A stretch of 64,000 nt of DNA, taken from Closterium sp. NIES-65. Lineage: Eukaryota > Streptophyta > Zygnematophyceae > Desmidiales > Closteriaceae. The translations under genes were made by a program, and so were the position numbers. Below the pieces are notes generated by a model. It was given only the letters and a program-made list of their open reading frames with translations, had not been told where the DNA came from and made no database searches. The stretch is taken from positions 1,984,001-2,048,000 of the forward strand of contig CANXME010002096.1 in NCBI GenBank assembly GCA_948144175.1. The letters are read 5' to 3'. Below, piece after piece: positions 42,301-54,644 of this stretch. Numbering within the stretch: the first letter of the stretch is position 1; every line of letters starts with the position of its first letter.

Positions 42301-45280
42301 CGTCCCTCCCCCCACCCCCGCTCTTCCTTGTCCCAGGTCCCCCACCGGTAGACCCCCTCCCCCCTCAGGGTCCTGCCCCTTTAGGTGTGTCCCAGGTAGA
42401 CGCAGTCGAGCCTCTCGAGGTTACTGGTGACTCTGGTGCTGCTGAGGGTGCTGAGCCAGGGGGTGCTGAGACTGGGGGTGCTGAGCCTGGGGGTGCAGAG
42501 CTTGGGGGTACTGAGACTGGGGGTGCTGAGCCTAGGGCTGCTGCGACTGGGGGTGCTGCGACTGGGGGTGTTGAGCCTGGGGGTGCTGAGCCTTGGGGTG
42601 CTGTGGCTGGGGGTACTGAGCCTGGGGGTGCTGAGCCTAGGGGTGCTGCGACTGAGGGTGCTGAGCCTGGAGGTGCTACGCCTGGTGGTCCTCCGGGGGC
42701 TTCGTCTCGCCGGGAGCCACTCTCTCCCTGGAGCTACGCGAGCGGTTTGCATGGCACTGGAGGCGTGCTACTGGAGCTGGAGGTTCTTCGACTGCTGAGG
42801 GTGCTGGTGCCGCGGGTCCCGGAGGTGCTCGTACTGGGAGTACTGGAGCTGCTGGGCCTGCGGGTTCGACTGGAGCTGGTGCTGCTGCGGGCGTTAGTGC
42901 TGACCCTACTGCCCGCGGTCATGCTGGGGGTACTACTGGAGCTGCTGGAGGTGCTGTTGGAGCGGGTGCTCCTTCTAGGGGTACTGGTGCTGTCCCTGCT
43001 GTGTCTGGCGTCGCTGCGCGGCCTCGACCGTACTTCGTTCCACTCCTTAAGCAGGTTCTTGGTCTTCCACCTTCTACAGGTCCTCCTCCTTCTTAAGAGT
43101 GTTCACAGCCGGTCCCGTCACAGCTACACTTACAGCCTGCCTCCCCACTACCTGCTCCCTCTCCCTACACTGGTCCTACTGGAGGTCTTGCTGAGCGTCG
43201 TGAGCCTGCGTCTCGTCCTGCGTCGCCTGTTCGTGCTGCTCGCACTAGTAGTCGCGGTTCGCGTCAGCGTCCTCCTCATGTCCCTGGCACGCACCAGATG
43301 TCTCTGCGTCTGTCCACTGCTCCTCTGCGTGCCCCTTTGCCTTCTCCTCAGGCGTCCTCTCTTCCTACTCTTGCCGACCCGGAGTCGGACTCTCTTCGTG
43401 CTGCCAGTCCCACTGTCACGCGTCTCCTTGCTACTGTCGTTGCTGACCCTTCTTTTCAGACCACTGCTGCGTCTCCCCTAATTACTGAGCTTGTCGACTT
43501 TGCTGCTCGCTGTCGCCTCGACTACGCTGCAAGTCTTGTCGCTGACTCTGAGTCTGTCTGTCCTCCGTCCGTCAGGGGTGAGTGTGCCCTTGGCACGGAC
43601 GTCGTTGAGGACAGGCAGGAGGAGTTCCAGTGCTTGGCCGCTGCTTCACCTCATCTCGTATCCGTACTGCTTACCCCTGAGGGAGACCCGGATGCACTTG
43701 ACATCCCGACTCCGCGCTCTTACGCGGAGGCGATAGAGGGTCCCTACTCTTCTCAGTGGCAGGCAGCTATGGATGCGGAGATGGCGTCCTGGAAGTCCAC
43801 AGGCACCTACGTTGACGCTGTCCCCCCTCCTAGGGCGAACATCGTCAGTGGCATGTGGATTTTCAGGGTGAAGCGGCCGCCCGGTTCTCCGCTTGTCTTC
43901 AAGGCACGGTACGTGGCTCGTGGCTTGAGTCAGTGGCAGGGAGTTGACTACTTTCAGACCTTCTCTCCCACCCCAAAGATGACCACTCCTCGAGTGCTAC
44001 TGCACGTTGCTGCTCACCGTGACTACGAGCTTCACTCCCTTGACTTCAGCACAGCTTTCTTGCACGGCAGCCTGCACGAGGAGATCTGGCTGCGTCGCCC
44101 ACCTGGCTTCTTTGGGTCGTTCCCTCCTGGTACCCAGTGGAGTCTCCGGCGTCCAGTCTACGGTCTCCGCCAAGCGCCCCATGAGTTGCACGACACACTA
44201 AGGACTACGCTTGCGGCTCTTGGTTTTGCTCCTTCTACTGCCGACCCGTCACTGTTTCTGCGTACCGACACCTCTCTGCCGCCGTTCTACATCCTCGTGT
44301 ACGTCGACGACTTGGTCTTTGCCACAGCTGACACTGCTCGACTCGCCTACGTGAAGTCCGAGCTGCAGAAGAGACACACGTGCACAGACCTGGGTGAACT
44401 GCGCAGCTACCTTGGCTTGCAGATCACCCGGGACAGAGCACGCCGCACCATTACCGTGACTCAGTCACACATGGTGCAGCAGGTCCTTCAGCGCTTCGGC
44501 TTCACGTACTCCTCGCCTCAGGCCACTCCTCTGCCTACTCGCCACTCGCTCTCAGCTCTACCTTTGGATGAGTCCGTAGAGTCGAGTGGCCCTTATCCAG
44601 AGCTTGTTGGCTGCCTCATGTACCTGATGACCTGCACACGACCTGACCTTGCATACCCTCTTAGCATTCTCGCACGCTATGTTGCTCCTAGGAGACACCG
44701 ACCAGAGCACATGGCTGCAGCGAAGAGGGTGTTGCGCTACTTGTGCAGTACGTCGGGCATGGGGCTAGTGCTTGGAGGGCGCAGTCCAGTGGTCCTCACT
44801 GGGCACGCAGACGCATCCTTGGCTGACGACCTGGCTACACAGCGGTTGTTACAGGGTTACACCTTCAGCCTTGGTTTTGGCTCTGTCTCGTGGCGGGCTA
44901 CTCGCTCGTCTTCTGTTCTCGACTCCAGTTGTGAGGCTGAGATCTACACTGGGGCCATGGCTGCACAGGAGCTTCGCTGGCTCACCTACCTGTTGACAAA
45001 CCTTGGAGAGCCGCCTCGTTCTCCTCCAATTCTGTACGTAGACAACAAGGCCATGCTGGCCTTGTGTCGAGAGCAGCGACTGGAGCACAGAACGAAGCAC
45101 ATTGCTCTCCGCTACTTCCTTGCTTGTGAGCTTCAGCAGCATGGTTAGTTGCGGCTTGCGTACGTGGCCTCTGAGGCCAACACTGCTGATGTCTTCACCA
45201 AGGCACTTGCGCCTTGTGATCATTAGCGCTTCTGCATTCAGCTGGGTCTTGTCTCTGTCTTGCCTCACTTGCTCACCTCT
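39355..45280 (+). pseudogene. C4 gag-pol, few disruptions
   Basis: Gag starts at ATG 39355 and shifts frame near 39817. The frame 39822-41852 then runs through Gag C-terminus, a long Gly tract (40160-40400), the C-x13-C-x3-H-x4-C motif, protease DFGASRSFF (DSG changed to DFG near 40921) and integrase, to a TGA at 41850-41852 where C5 has CGA. Integrase end, capsid-to-RT linker with GAEPG repeats, a shift near 42740, and RT/RNase H (43298-45148, YVDDLVF) ending in a TAG follow. Much fresher than C2. Confidence 0.88.
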
Positions 45281-45420
45281 TGACCTTGCTTGTATTGTTA
45301 TATATATATACCTGCTCTTGCTTGTCTAGCCTTATATATATATATGTCTGTACTCCTTCATGTGAACTGGCCTTGTGGCCTTGAACTTGTGCTCAGAATG
45401 TGTGGTGAGTTTGTGATCCA

Positions 45421-45552
45421 TGTGAAAGAGAGAACGAGGATGGAATGACTATGAAAGAAGTGAGTACAAATAGGAAACCCTAATTGGGTTGTACCCCCTA
45501 TGGGATACCCCACTATAGCCTACACAATAGTATAAGCTATATAGTTCTGACA
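45421..45552 (-). repeat. C5 3' LTR
   Basis: On the minus strand starts TGTCAGAACTATATAGC and ends CTCTTTCACA. Confidence 0.93.
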
Positions 45553-45763
45553 CACCCCCATAGGCAAAGTGGGGGAGAACAAGGGGTCACAAGACTAGTC
45601 AAGCAAAGCAAAGCAAAGCTCAGGGTGGATCACAAAGTCACCACACATTCTGAGCACAAGTTCAAGGCCACATGGCCAGTTCACATGCAAGATCATATAT
45701 AGAGATATACAAGAGTCAAGTAAGCAAGAGCAAGAGTATATATAGGCGAAGGTACAAGCAAGG

Positions 45764-48700
45764 TCAAGAGGAGAGCAAGTGAGGCAAGACAGGCACAAGA
45801 CCCAACTGCGTGCAACAACGCTGATGATCACAAGGCGCAAGTGCCTTGGTGAAGACATCAGCAGTGTTGGCCTCAGAGGCCACGTACGCAAGTCGCAACT
45901 GTCCACGCTGCTGTAGCTCACGAGCAAGAAAGTAGCGGAGAGCAATGTGCTTCGTTCTGTGCTCCAGTCTCTGCTCTCGACACAAGGCCAGCATGGCCTT
46001 GTTGTCTACGTACAGGACTGGAGGAGAACGAGGCTGCTCTCCAAGGTCGGTCAACAGGTAGGTGAGCCAGCGTAACTCGTGTGCAGCCATAGCCCCGGCG
46101 TAGATCTCAGCCTCACAACTGGAGCCGAGAACAGAAGACGAGCGGGTAGCCCGCCACGAAACAGAGCCGGAACCAAGGCTGAAGGTGTAACCCTGTGACG
46201 ACCGCTGCGTAGCCTGGTCGTCAGCCCAAGAAGCGTCCGCGTGCCCAGTGAGGACCACTGGACTGCGCCCTCCAAGCACTAGCCCCATGCCCGACGTACT
46301 GCACAAGTAGCGCAACACCCTCTTCGCTGCAGCCATGTGCTCTGGTCGGTGTCTCCCAGGAGCAACATAGCGTGCGAGAATGCTAAGAGGGTATGCAAGG
46401 TCAGGTCGTGTGCAGGTCATCAGGTACATGAGGCAGCCAACAAGCTCTGCATACGGGCCACTCGACTCTACGGACTCATCCGAAGGCAGAGCTGAGAGCG
46501 AGTGGCGAGTAGGCAGAGGAGTGGCCTGAGGCGAGGAGTACGTGAAGCCGAAGCGCTGAAGGACCTGCTGCACCATGTGTGACTGAGTCAGGGTAATGGT
46601 GCGGCGTGCTCTGTCCCGGGTGATCTGCAAGCCAAGATAGCTGCGCAGTTCACCCAGGTCAGTGCACGTGTGTCTCTTCTGCAGCTCGGACTTCACGTAG
46701 GCGAGTCCAGCAGTGTCAGCTGTGGCAAAGACCAAGTCGTCGACGTACACGAGGATGTAGAACGGCGGCAGAGAGGTGTCGGTGCGCAGAAACAGCGACG
46801 GGTCGGCAGTAGAAGGAGCAAACCCAAGTGCCGCGAGCGTAGTCCTCAGTGTGTCGTGCCACTCACGTGGCGCCTGGCGGAGACCGTAGACTGGACGCCG
46901 GAGACTCCACTGGGTACCAGGAGGGAAAGACCCAGTGAAGCCAGGTGGGCGACGCAGCCAGGTCTCCTCGTGCAGGCTGCCCTGCAAGAAAGCTGTGCTG
47001 AAGTCGAGAGAGTGCAGCTCGTAGTCACGGTGAGCAGCAACGTGCAGCAGGACCCGAAGAGTGGTCATCTTCGGGGTGGGGGAGAAGGTCTGAAAGTAGT
47101 CAACCCCCTGCCGCTGACTGAAGCCACGAGCCACGTAACGCGCCTTGAAGACAGGCGGAGAACCCGGCGGCCGCTTCACCCTGAAAATCCACATGCCACT
47201 GACGATGTTCGCCCCAGGGGGGGGAACAGCGTCAACGTAGGTGCCTGTGGACTTCCAGGAAGCCATCTCTGCATCCATAGCTGCCTGCCACTGAGAGGAG
47301 TAGGGACCCTCTATCGCCTCCGCGTAAGAGCGCGGAGTCGGGATGTCTGGTGCATCCGGGTCTCCCTCAGGGGCTAGCAGTACAGACGCGAGACGAGGTG
47401 AAGCGGCGGCCAGACACTGGAACTCCTCCTGCCTGTCCTCAAGGACGTCCGTGCCAAGGGCACACTCACCCCCGACGGACGGAGGACAGGCGGACTCAGA
47501 CTCAGTGACAAGACGGGCAGCGTAGTCTAGACGACAGCGCGCAGCAAAGTCGACAAGCTCAGTGACAAGGGCAGACGCAGCAGACGACTCGAAGGAAGGG
47601 TCAGTAACAGCTGTAGCAAGGAGACGCGTGACAGTAGGACTGGCAGCACGAAGGGAGTCCGACTCCGGGTCGGCAAGAGCAGGAAGAGAGGAAGCAGGAG
47701 GAGAAGGCAAAGGGGCACGCAGAGGAGCAGTGGACGGACGCAGTGACATCCGGTGCGTGCCAGGGACAGGAGGAGGACGCTGACGCGACCCGCGACCACT
47801 AGCGCGCTCAGTACGAACAGGCGACACAGGACGAGACGCAGGCTCACGACGCTCAGTAAGACCTCCAGTCGGACCAGTGTAGGGAGACGGAGCAGGCAAA
47901 GGGGAGGCAGGCTGTAGCTGTGGCTGTGACCGGACAGGCTGCGGACCCTCTAAGGGAGGAGGAGGAGGAGGCGGAAGACCAAGAACCTGCTGCAGGAGCG
48001 GAACGAAGTAAGGTCGGGGCCGCGCGGCGACACCAGAAACAGCAGGAACAGTACCAGCAGCCCCGGCAGGAGTACCCACTCCAGCAGCACCTCCAGCAGC
48101 ACCACCAGAAGCTCCAGAACCTCCAGCAGCAGCACCAGGAGCACTCTCAGACCCAGCAGCTCCAGCACCCATAGTACGAGCACCGGCGGGACGCGAGGCA
48201 GCAGTACCCTCAGCAGCCGAAGAACCACCAGCACCAGCAGCACACCTCCAGCGCCTGGCAAACCACTCACGCAGCTCCTGCGGGGAGAGTGGCTCCCGGC
48301 GAGACGAAGCACCCCCAGGCACAGCACCCCCAGGCTCAGCACCCCCAGGCACAGCACCCCCAGGCTCGGCACCTCCAGGCTCAGCACCCCCAGACGCAGC
48401 ACCCCCAGGCTCAGCACCCCTAGGCACAGCACCCCCAGGCTCAGCACCCCCAGGCTCAGCACCCCCAGGCTCAGCACCCCCAGGCTCAGCACCCCCAGAC
48501 TCCGCACCCCCAGGCTCAGCTCCCGCAGCAGCACCAGAGTCACCAGTGACCTCGACAGGCTCGACCGCGTCTACCTGGGACACACCCGAAGGGGCAGGAC
48601 CCTGAGGGGGGGAGGGGGACTACCGAGGGGGGACCTGGTACCAGGAAGAGCGGGGGTGGGGGGAGGGACGGAGTGCGGTAGGGGAAGAGGCGGTAGTAGG

Positions 48701-51650
48701 GTACCGACTCGTCGAACGTGACGTCCTGGGAGGACAGAACACGTCGAGAGGTGGGGTGGTAAAACTGCCACCCAGGGGCGTCGGGGGGGAACCCCAGGAA
48801 GACGCAGGGAGAAGCACGAGGGGACAGCTTGTCCGCAGACACGTCGCGAACAAACGCCCGAGATCCCCAGACCCGGAACGCCGACGCATCGCCAACCTTC
48901 CCCGTCCACAGCAGGGCTGGGGAGGTCTCCGGTCGAGAGACCCTGGGGTGGAGGTTGATCTGGTGCGCAGCGTACCTGACCGCAAACGGCCACAGAAAAT
49001 GGGGAGCAGCCGCATGCATCATGGACGTACGAGCGACGTCCATGACCATGCCAATGCGGCGCTCAGCAATCCCATTCTGCTGTGGTGAGTCCGGAAGCGT
49101 GAAGGTCTGACGGATGCCTCGTGCACGACAGTAGGCACTCAGGAGGCCAGAGGAGAACTCTCCGCCTCTGTCCGAGTGCAGACGCAAAACAGGGAAGTCA
49201 GAGCCAAAGCTCCTCCTAAGCTGGAGACGAGCTGCGCGGATCCAGTCGATCAACACCGCAGTGACCTCACCCTTGCTGCGCAAGGGGAAGACTGTGGTGT
49301 AACGCGAGTAGTCGTCAACCACCAGCAGGAAGTAGCGCTCCTGACCCTGTCCACGGACGCGGGCTGGGCCCCACACGTCCATGTGAAGCGTCTGCAACGG
49401 GGCCTCTGTCGGAGGAAACTGGGAGGAGTGAGGGGCAGCCCGCTGGCGCCCCTCGACACAGGGGACACAGGTAGGGCCAGGGCCCGGAGGAAGGGGAGGG
49501 AGAGACCGGGGAAGACCAGACACAAGGACTCGCGAGGCCATGCCTCTGAGCCGAAGCAGAGAGGGGTGGCCAAGGCGGTGGTGCCAGAGGAGGGTCTCGT
49601 GAGACAGACGACGACACGAGCAGGGGGCAGACTCAGGACCAGACCTGGACGCTGCAGCAAACACCTGACCAGACGAAGGGGCCCTACCAGACGCAGTACC
49701 TGGAGGAGAAGCAGTGGTCAGTGTGTACAGGCTCGACCCTGGCCGACGTGTAAACGTAGCCAGGTGGCGACCTGTATCCGCCTCCGTGCAGTGGGTCACC
49801 CGCTGACGAGCAGGGGTGAACTGGTGGACACCCGCATCCTGGAGGTCAGCACCACTCACCAAGTTCGTCGAGAACGAGGGGAGGTAGAGACCAGTCAGGG
49901 TGCCAGAGGGGGCCGCCGGACACGGGAGGACAGTGGAGAAGCGAGACAGGACAGGCCCCCCAGAGGGGTCAGCCAGGGACACCGCAACCGGCCGACTCAG
50001 CGGCGTGAGAGTGGTGCGGTCCCTAAAGAAGGAGCGAGACGCTCCAGAGTCAAGGGTGAAGGTGTGAGAGGCCGAAGCCGACACAGTACCTGAGAGGGCA
50101 GACTCACCAGCACCTGAGAGCACAGACGCACTGGCACCTAGAGCTGCAGCCTCACTAGTACCTGACGCGGCAGTACCAATGCCCGGGTCGGGCGGGAAAC
50201 ACCGGTAACAGTCATCCTCATCACTACCAGTCACAGCATACATAGCAGAGAGAATAGCATCAAAATCAAGATCATAAATAGCTACACCAGCCCTAGACAG
50301 CTCTCCCCAGCGGGGGATCTCAGCGGCCTCCGGAAACTGCTGACGCCAGGCGTCGGTCAGGCGGCCAAAGCAGCGGCGGGCTGTGTGGGCGCCTCCACAC
50401 CTCTCCCCTGCACGGTCACCTGTGCGAAGAACGTAGGGGCAGGGACCAAGCGCACCACCACGCTGACGCTGCAAGTACCACTCACGGAGCTGCTGAGGGC
50501 CGGGGACGGTGCGAGAGCGCTGCTGCTGCTGTGGCTGCTGCTGCGGCTGCTGCTGTTGCTGCTGCTGCTGCTGGCGCTGACCACCCCCAGAGCTGCTCCG
50601 CTGGGACGAGCCACTCCGACCCCCGCCTCCACCGCCACCCCCGCCTCCACCGCCACCCCCGTCTCCACCGCCACCTCCCCCACCAGGACCGTCGCTCCCA
50701 CCGCTCCCACCGCCTCCTCCGCTACCACCTCCGCCGCCACCTCCGCCTCCACCGCCGCCACCAGTACCTCCACTCCCGCCACCACCCCCACCGCCACCCC
50801 CACTCCCCCCGCCACCCCCACCGCCTCCTCCACCGCCCCCTCGAGCTCCACCCGCTCCCTTGCCCCCCTTGCTCTTGCCAGAGCGGCGTCTGCCGCTGGG
50901 GGCAGACGCCGCGCCGACCGACTCAAAACCAGTGAGGTCGGCCGCAGCGGCAGAGGCGACAGAGGGCAGCAGGGGGGAAGGACCACACCCCTCAAAGATG
51001 GGGGTGCGAGGGTCACCCCGAGAGGCCCCTACAGCGACAATACTCTTCTCAGCCGCTAGCAGGGACTCCTCAAGGAGGTCGACAGTGAGAGTGGTGGGAC
51101 AGACAGAGAGAAACTGGTCCCTAACGACACGAAGGGACTCAGGGAGACGGGTGACGAGAAAGTAGAGGGTGATGTACATGGGAGGAGGGTTCGCAGCGCG
51201 GAACTCAGCAGGAAGGGCAGCGCGGTAGCGGGTGTCACTAGCACGGAGGTGGGTAACGAGGTCAGCGACAGTGGGAAAGGAAGCGAGGTCAGGGAAGAGA
51301 AACGGTAGCATGAGGCGGCTAAGGGTAGCGGAGGAAGGGGAGGAGTAGCATGCAACTACAGCGTCGTACAAGGCCTGAGCGGTCTTGCACTGACTAAAGT
51401 GGGCACGCTCAGAGGAAGGGAGGTGGCGACGCACAGCAAGACGTGCAGCAGCATCGCGGGTCGCCCACTTGGAGCGAACGGCAGAGTCAGCATCAGCAGG
51501 TGGGGCAGGAACAGCGCCAGAGACAAAGTCAAAAAGAGAGACCTCATCTATCGCATCACACAGTAAGTACAGCTGCAGGTCATCAATCCAGACGGCAAAG
51601 TCAATGGCCCTCCCCTCAGCGTCAAAAGTAAGAACATTGGGGGTGGCCAT
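45764..51650 (-). CDS. Copia C5 Gag-Pol, two frames separated by a 1-base shift
   Basis: Gag starts at ATG 51650 (MATPNVLTFDAEGRAIDFAVW). The first frame runs to 48540: Gag, Gly-rich tract (50620-50850), Gln-rich tract, C-x13-C-x3-H-x4-C motif (about 50380-50450), protease TLDSGASRSFF (about 50050), pre-integrase LGHPSLLRL with CVPC, integrase HMDVWGP, HSDRGGEF and GIAERRIG. The second frame (to 45764) continues with GAEPG repeats, RT (YVDDLVF, about 46745) and RNase H (YVDNKAMLALCRE). The join is in a C run at about 48605-48620, where C5 has one more C than C4; this may be a real shift or a sequencing error. Without it the polyprotein would be near 1.96 thousand residues and intact. Confidence 0.9.
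48310..48545 (-). repeat. 15-bp repeat coding (GGAEP)n in C5
   Basis: About fifteen units of ggtgctgagcctggg in coding sense, between integrase and RT. Homologous, differently sized arrays are at 25260-25420 (C2) and 42430-42690 (C4). Confidence 0.85.
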
Positions 51651-51659
51651 GGCAGCAGC

Positions 51660-52380
51660 TGGAAGTCTCACCGGGCTGGGAGAGTCGGGTAGGTCAGCAG
51701 CAGAAGAACACAGCTCAGGAACAGCAGCACGGCGGCTCGGGCGGCTCGGGCGGCTCGGGCGGCTCGGGCGGTTCGGGCGGCTCGGGCGGCGGCTCGGTCG
51801 CAGCTCAGCGGCGGCTCGGGCGGCGGCGGCTCGGCGGCGGCTCGGCTGCTGCTGGGCGGCTCGGCGGCGGCTCGGGCGGCTCCGGCTCGGCGGCGCAGGC
51901 GGCGGCGGCTCGGCGGCGGCCCGGGCGGCGGCTCAAGCGGCGGCGGCTCGGCGGCGGCTCGGCTGCTGCTGGGCGGCTCGGCTGATGCTGGGCGGCTCGG
52001 CGGGGCCGCGGAGCAGAGGGCGGCGGTGCCGCGTAGGAGAGGGCGGCGGGGCCGCGTAGCAGAGGGCGGCGGGGCCGCGTAGCAGAGGGCGGCGGAGCCG
52101 CCGGGACGTAGGGCGGCGGGGCCGCGACGTAGGGCGGCGGGCGGGCCGTCGAAGTAGGGCGGCGGGCGGGCCGGGACGCAGGGCGGCGGGGCCGCGACGT
52201 AGGGCGGCGGGCGGGCCGTCGAAGTAGGGCGGCGGGCCACGACGTAGGGCGGCGGGGCCGTCGAAGTAGGGCGGCGGGCAGGCCGCGACTTAGGGCGGCG
52301 AGGCCGCGCGATAGGGCGGCGGGGCCGCAAGGTAGGGCGGCTCGACAGGCCGCTAGGGAGGGCGACACGACGGGTCGCTA
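51660..52380 (-). repeat. C5 leader, GC-rich tandem repeats
   Basis: cggctcgggcggctcgggcg-type units (51730-51990), then tagggcggcggggccgcg-type units (52020-52330), between primer site and gag ATG. Confidence 0.75.
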
Positions 52381-52459
52381 AAAAAAAGGACGCGCGCCTC
52401 GGGGCGCGCTTCGGTGGGCCCAAGCAACAGTCCCTAGTAGGGGACCTGCTCTGATTCCA

Positions 52460-52591
52460 TGTGAAAGAGAGAACGAGGATGGAATGACTATGAAAGAAGT
52501 GAGTACAAATAGGAAACCCTAATTGGGTTGTACCCCCTATGGGATACCCCACTATAGCCTACACAATAGTATAAGCTATATAGTTCTGACA
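52460..52591 (-). repeat. C5 5' LTR
   Basis: Apparently identical to 45421-45552. Confidence 0.93.
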
Positions 52592-52674
52592 ATCCACCCT
52601 GAGTTTTGCTTTGCTTTGCTTTGCTTGACTGGTCTTGTGACCCCTTGTTCTCCCCCACTTTGCCTATGGGGGTG
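52592..52674 (+). other. C4 3' UTR end and polypurine tract
   Basis: Resumes C4 after the C5 duplicate atcca; ends with tatgggggtg before the 3' LTR. A run of ttgct units (tttgctttgctttgcttg) is shared with C3 and C5. Confidence 0.8.
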
Positions 52675-52802
52675 TGTTAGAACATTATAGCTTATGCTGT
52701 TGTGTAGGCTATAGTGGGGTATCCCATAGGGGGTACAACCCAATTAGGGTTTCCTATTTGTACTCACTTCATTCATAGTTCATTCATTCTCGTTTCTTCT
52801 CA
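52675..52802 (+). repeat. C4 3' LTR
   Basis: Starts TGTTAGAACATTATAGC; followed by tcctg and then B sequence. Confidence 0.9.
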
Positions 52803-54637
52803 TCCTGGAGCAGGACAACAGGGGCAAATTCACACGGAGAGATCGCAGCAGCGACGACGACGATGACGACGATTCCCATGGAGGAGGAATGGGCAGAACA
52901 GGCGGAAGCGGCAGTGGCGCAGCACCACCTACACCACCTGAACCAGAGAGCGATGACGACGATGTGCAGGAAGTCATCCCGCAACGTCGTCACGACAGCA
53001 CCGTCTCAGGATTGCAGCTGCTCGGGCTTCACACTGCAACCTCGAAGAAGCCACGTGTGATCGAGCCGCGAAACCCGCGCCAAGCTGCCACTGGACCTTA
53101 CAGCAAAGAATGGCGAGAGGCGATGGACGCAGAAATCAAGGCGCTCGAATCCCGAGACACCTGGGTGTTAGTCGACCATGCGTCAATCAAAGGCGCAAGA
53201 GTTCTAACAGGCAAATGGGTCTTCCGGATGAAGACCGCAGCGGACGAAACGATTGAGGGCTTCAAGGCGCGCTGGGTGGTACGGGGATATGACCAGAGGC
53301 ACGGCATCGACTTCGACCCGACGTTCGCCCCAGTCACCCGCCACACCTCCGTCCGAATCCTGCTCGCCATCGCAGCTGCAAGGCATCTATCTCTCCGCCA
53401 GATTAACGTCAAGAATGCGTTCTTGTACGCATTAGTAGACGCCGTGATTTACGTGGAGCAGCCGCACACATACGGCGAAGGGGATTCGCGCGTATGCCAG
53501 CTGCGCAAATCCCTGTACGAGATAAAACATGCACCAAGGCTTTGGCAACAGTATCTGCACAACATCCTGCTTGAAATCGGGTTCAAGCAAATGTCGTACG
53601 ATCCAGGAATGTACCGCCGTGATTTCCACTGCGAATACATTCTCCTCACGGTCTACGTCGACGACCTGCTTTACACGGGCTCAAGTAACGAGTTACTCGA
53701 GCAGTTCGAGAAAAGCCTGGCGAGGCGCGTCGACATCACGTGCAACCACGAGGTGAAGCAGTTCTTAGGCCTCAACATCTCCTACACACCTGAGGCCATT
53801 CACCTCTCAACAGCCAAGTACGCAGAGGAGTTAGGGAAACGCTTCAAGTTCTCGCCTGCACCGCTCTCAACTCCCTATCAAACTCCGGGACCGAACCACA
53901 AACCTAACAATAAAGCCCTATCCCGTGCTGGAGTTCAGACTTACCAACAGCAGCTGGGATGCCTACTCTTCGCCTCTGTCACATGCAGGCCTGACCTTTC
54001 CTACATCGCAAGTCAGCTGGCCCAGTACTCACGCAAGCCAACGGCTGAAAATCTTCCGGACCTGCAGCGTGCCCTACAGTTCTTCATTTCAACGCCCAAG
54101 ATTGGTCTGTGCTACTCGACTGCATCAACCCCATCTTTCAACCTGATCGGCTACGTGGACGCCGATCACGCAGCAGATCCCGACAATCGACGGTCCAGGA
54201 CTGGCTTCCTGTTCCGACTCGAACCGACGGGACCAATCTCCTGGAACTCGCAGAAGCAGGAGCTGGTTGCCTTGTCATCAGCTCAAGCGGAATTCATCGC
54301 AGCAACCGCAGCAGTTCGCGAAGGCCTCTACCTACAGGAACTTCTGCAGGAAGCGAAAATCCCAGCTTCGCCCACCTTTCGCCTTCACTGCAACAACCAG
54401 AGCGCGATTCGCATTGCGAACAAACCTGGTTTCGTCAACTGCACCAAACACATTGCGCTGCGGTACTTCTTCGTGAAGGACGAAGTGGACAAGGGCAAGG
54501 TTGATTTGACCTATTGCCCGACCGGTGACATGGCAGCAGATATTCTCACGAAACGGCTGCCACGCCAGCAGTACCAACACTGCTCCGAACTCAGCGCCGT
54601 GGTCAAGCAGGTCAAGTCGAACTACGGCCAGGAGTGA
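52803..54637 (+). pseudogene. B reverse transcriptase and RNase H segment (frame still open)
   Basis: An open frame of about 580 codons runs to a TGA at 54635-54637: acidic linker, RT (GKWVFRMKTAADETIEGFKA, FAPVTRHTS, YVDDLLYTGS near 53653) and RNase H (YVDADHAADPDNRRSRTGF, ALRYFFVKDEV). It is close in architecture to A. Although open, it lacks the upstream parts by insertion and cannot act alone. The open frame contrasts with the decayed 5' pieces. Confidence 0.88.
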
Positions 54638-54644
54638 AGGGGGG

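Larger units (their letters stand above)
45421..52591 (-). mobile_element. Short-LTR copia element C5 (7171 bp, nearly intact)
   Basis: Minus-strand LTRs 52460-52591 (5') and 45421-45552 (3') are both 132 bp and look identical. Exact duplication atcca (45416-45420 and 52592-52596). Primer site tggaatcagagc at 52459-52448 on the minus strand. Gag-pol has one frameshift. Recent insertion in the C4 3' UTR. Confidence 0.93.
38244..52802 (+). mobile_element. Short-LTR copia element C4, carrying C5
   Basis: LTRs 38244-38371 and 52675-52802 are both 128 bp with about three differences. Flanks tcttg and tcctg (one change). Primer site tggtatcgagc at 38372-38382. C5 is inserted in its 3' UTR at 45420. 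Net length about 7.4 kb. Confidence 0.9.
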
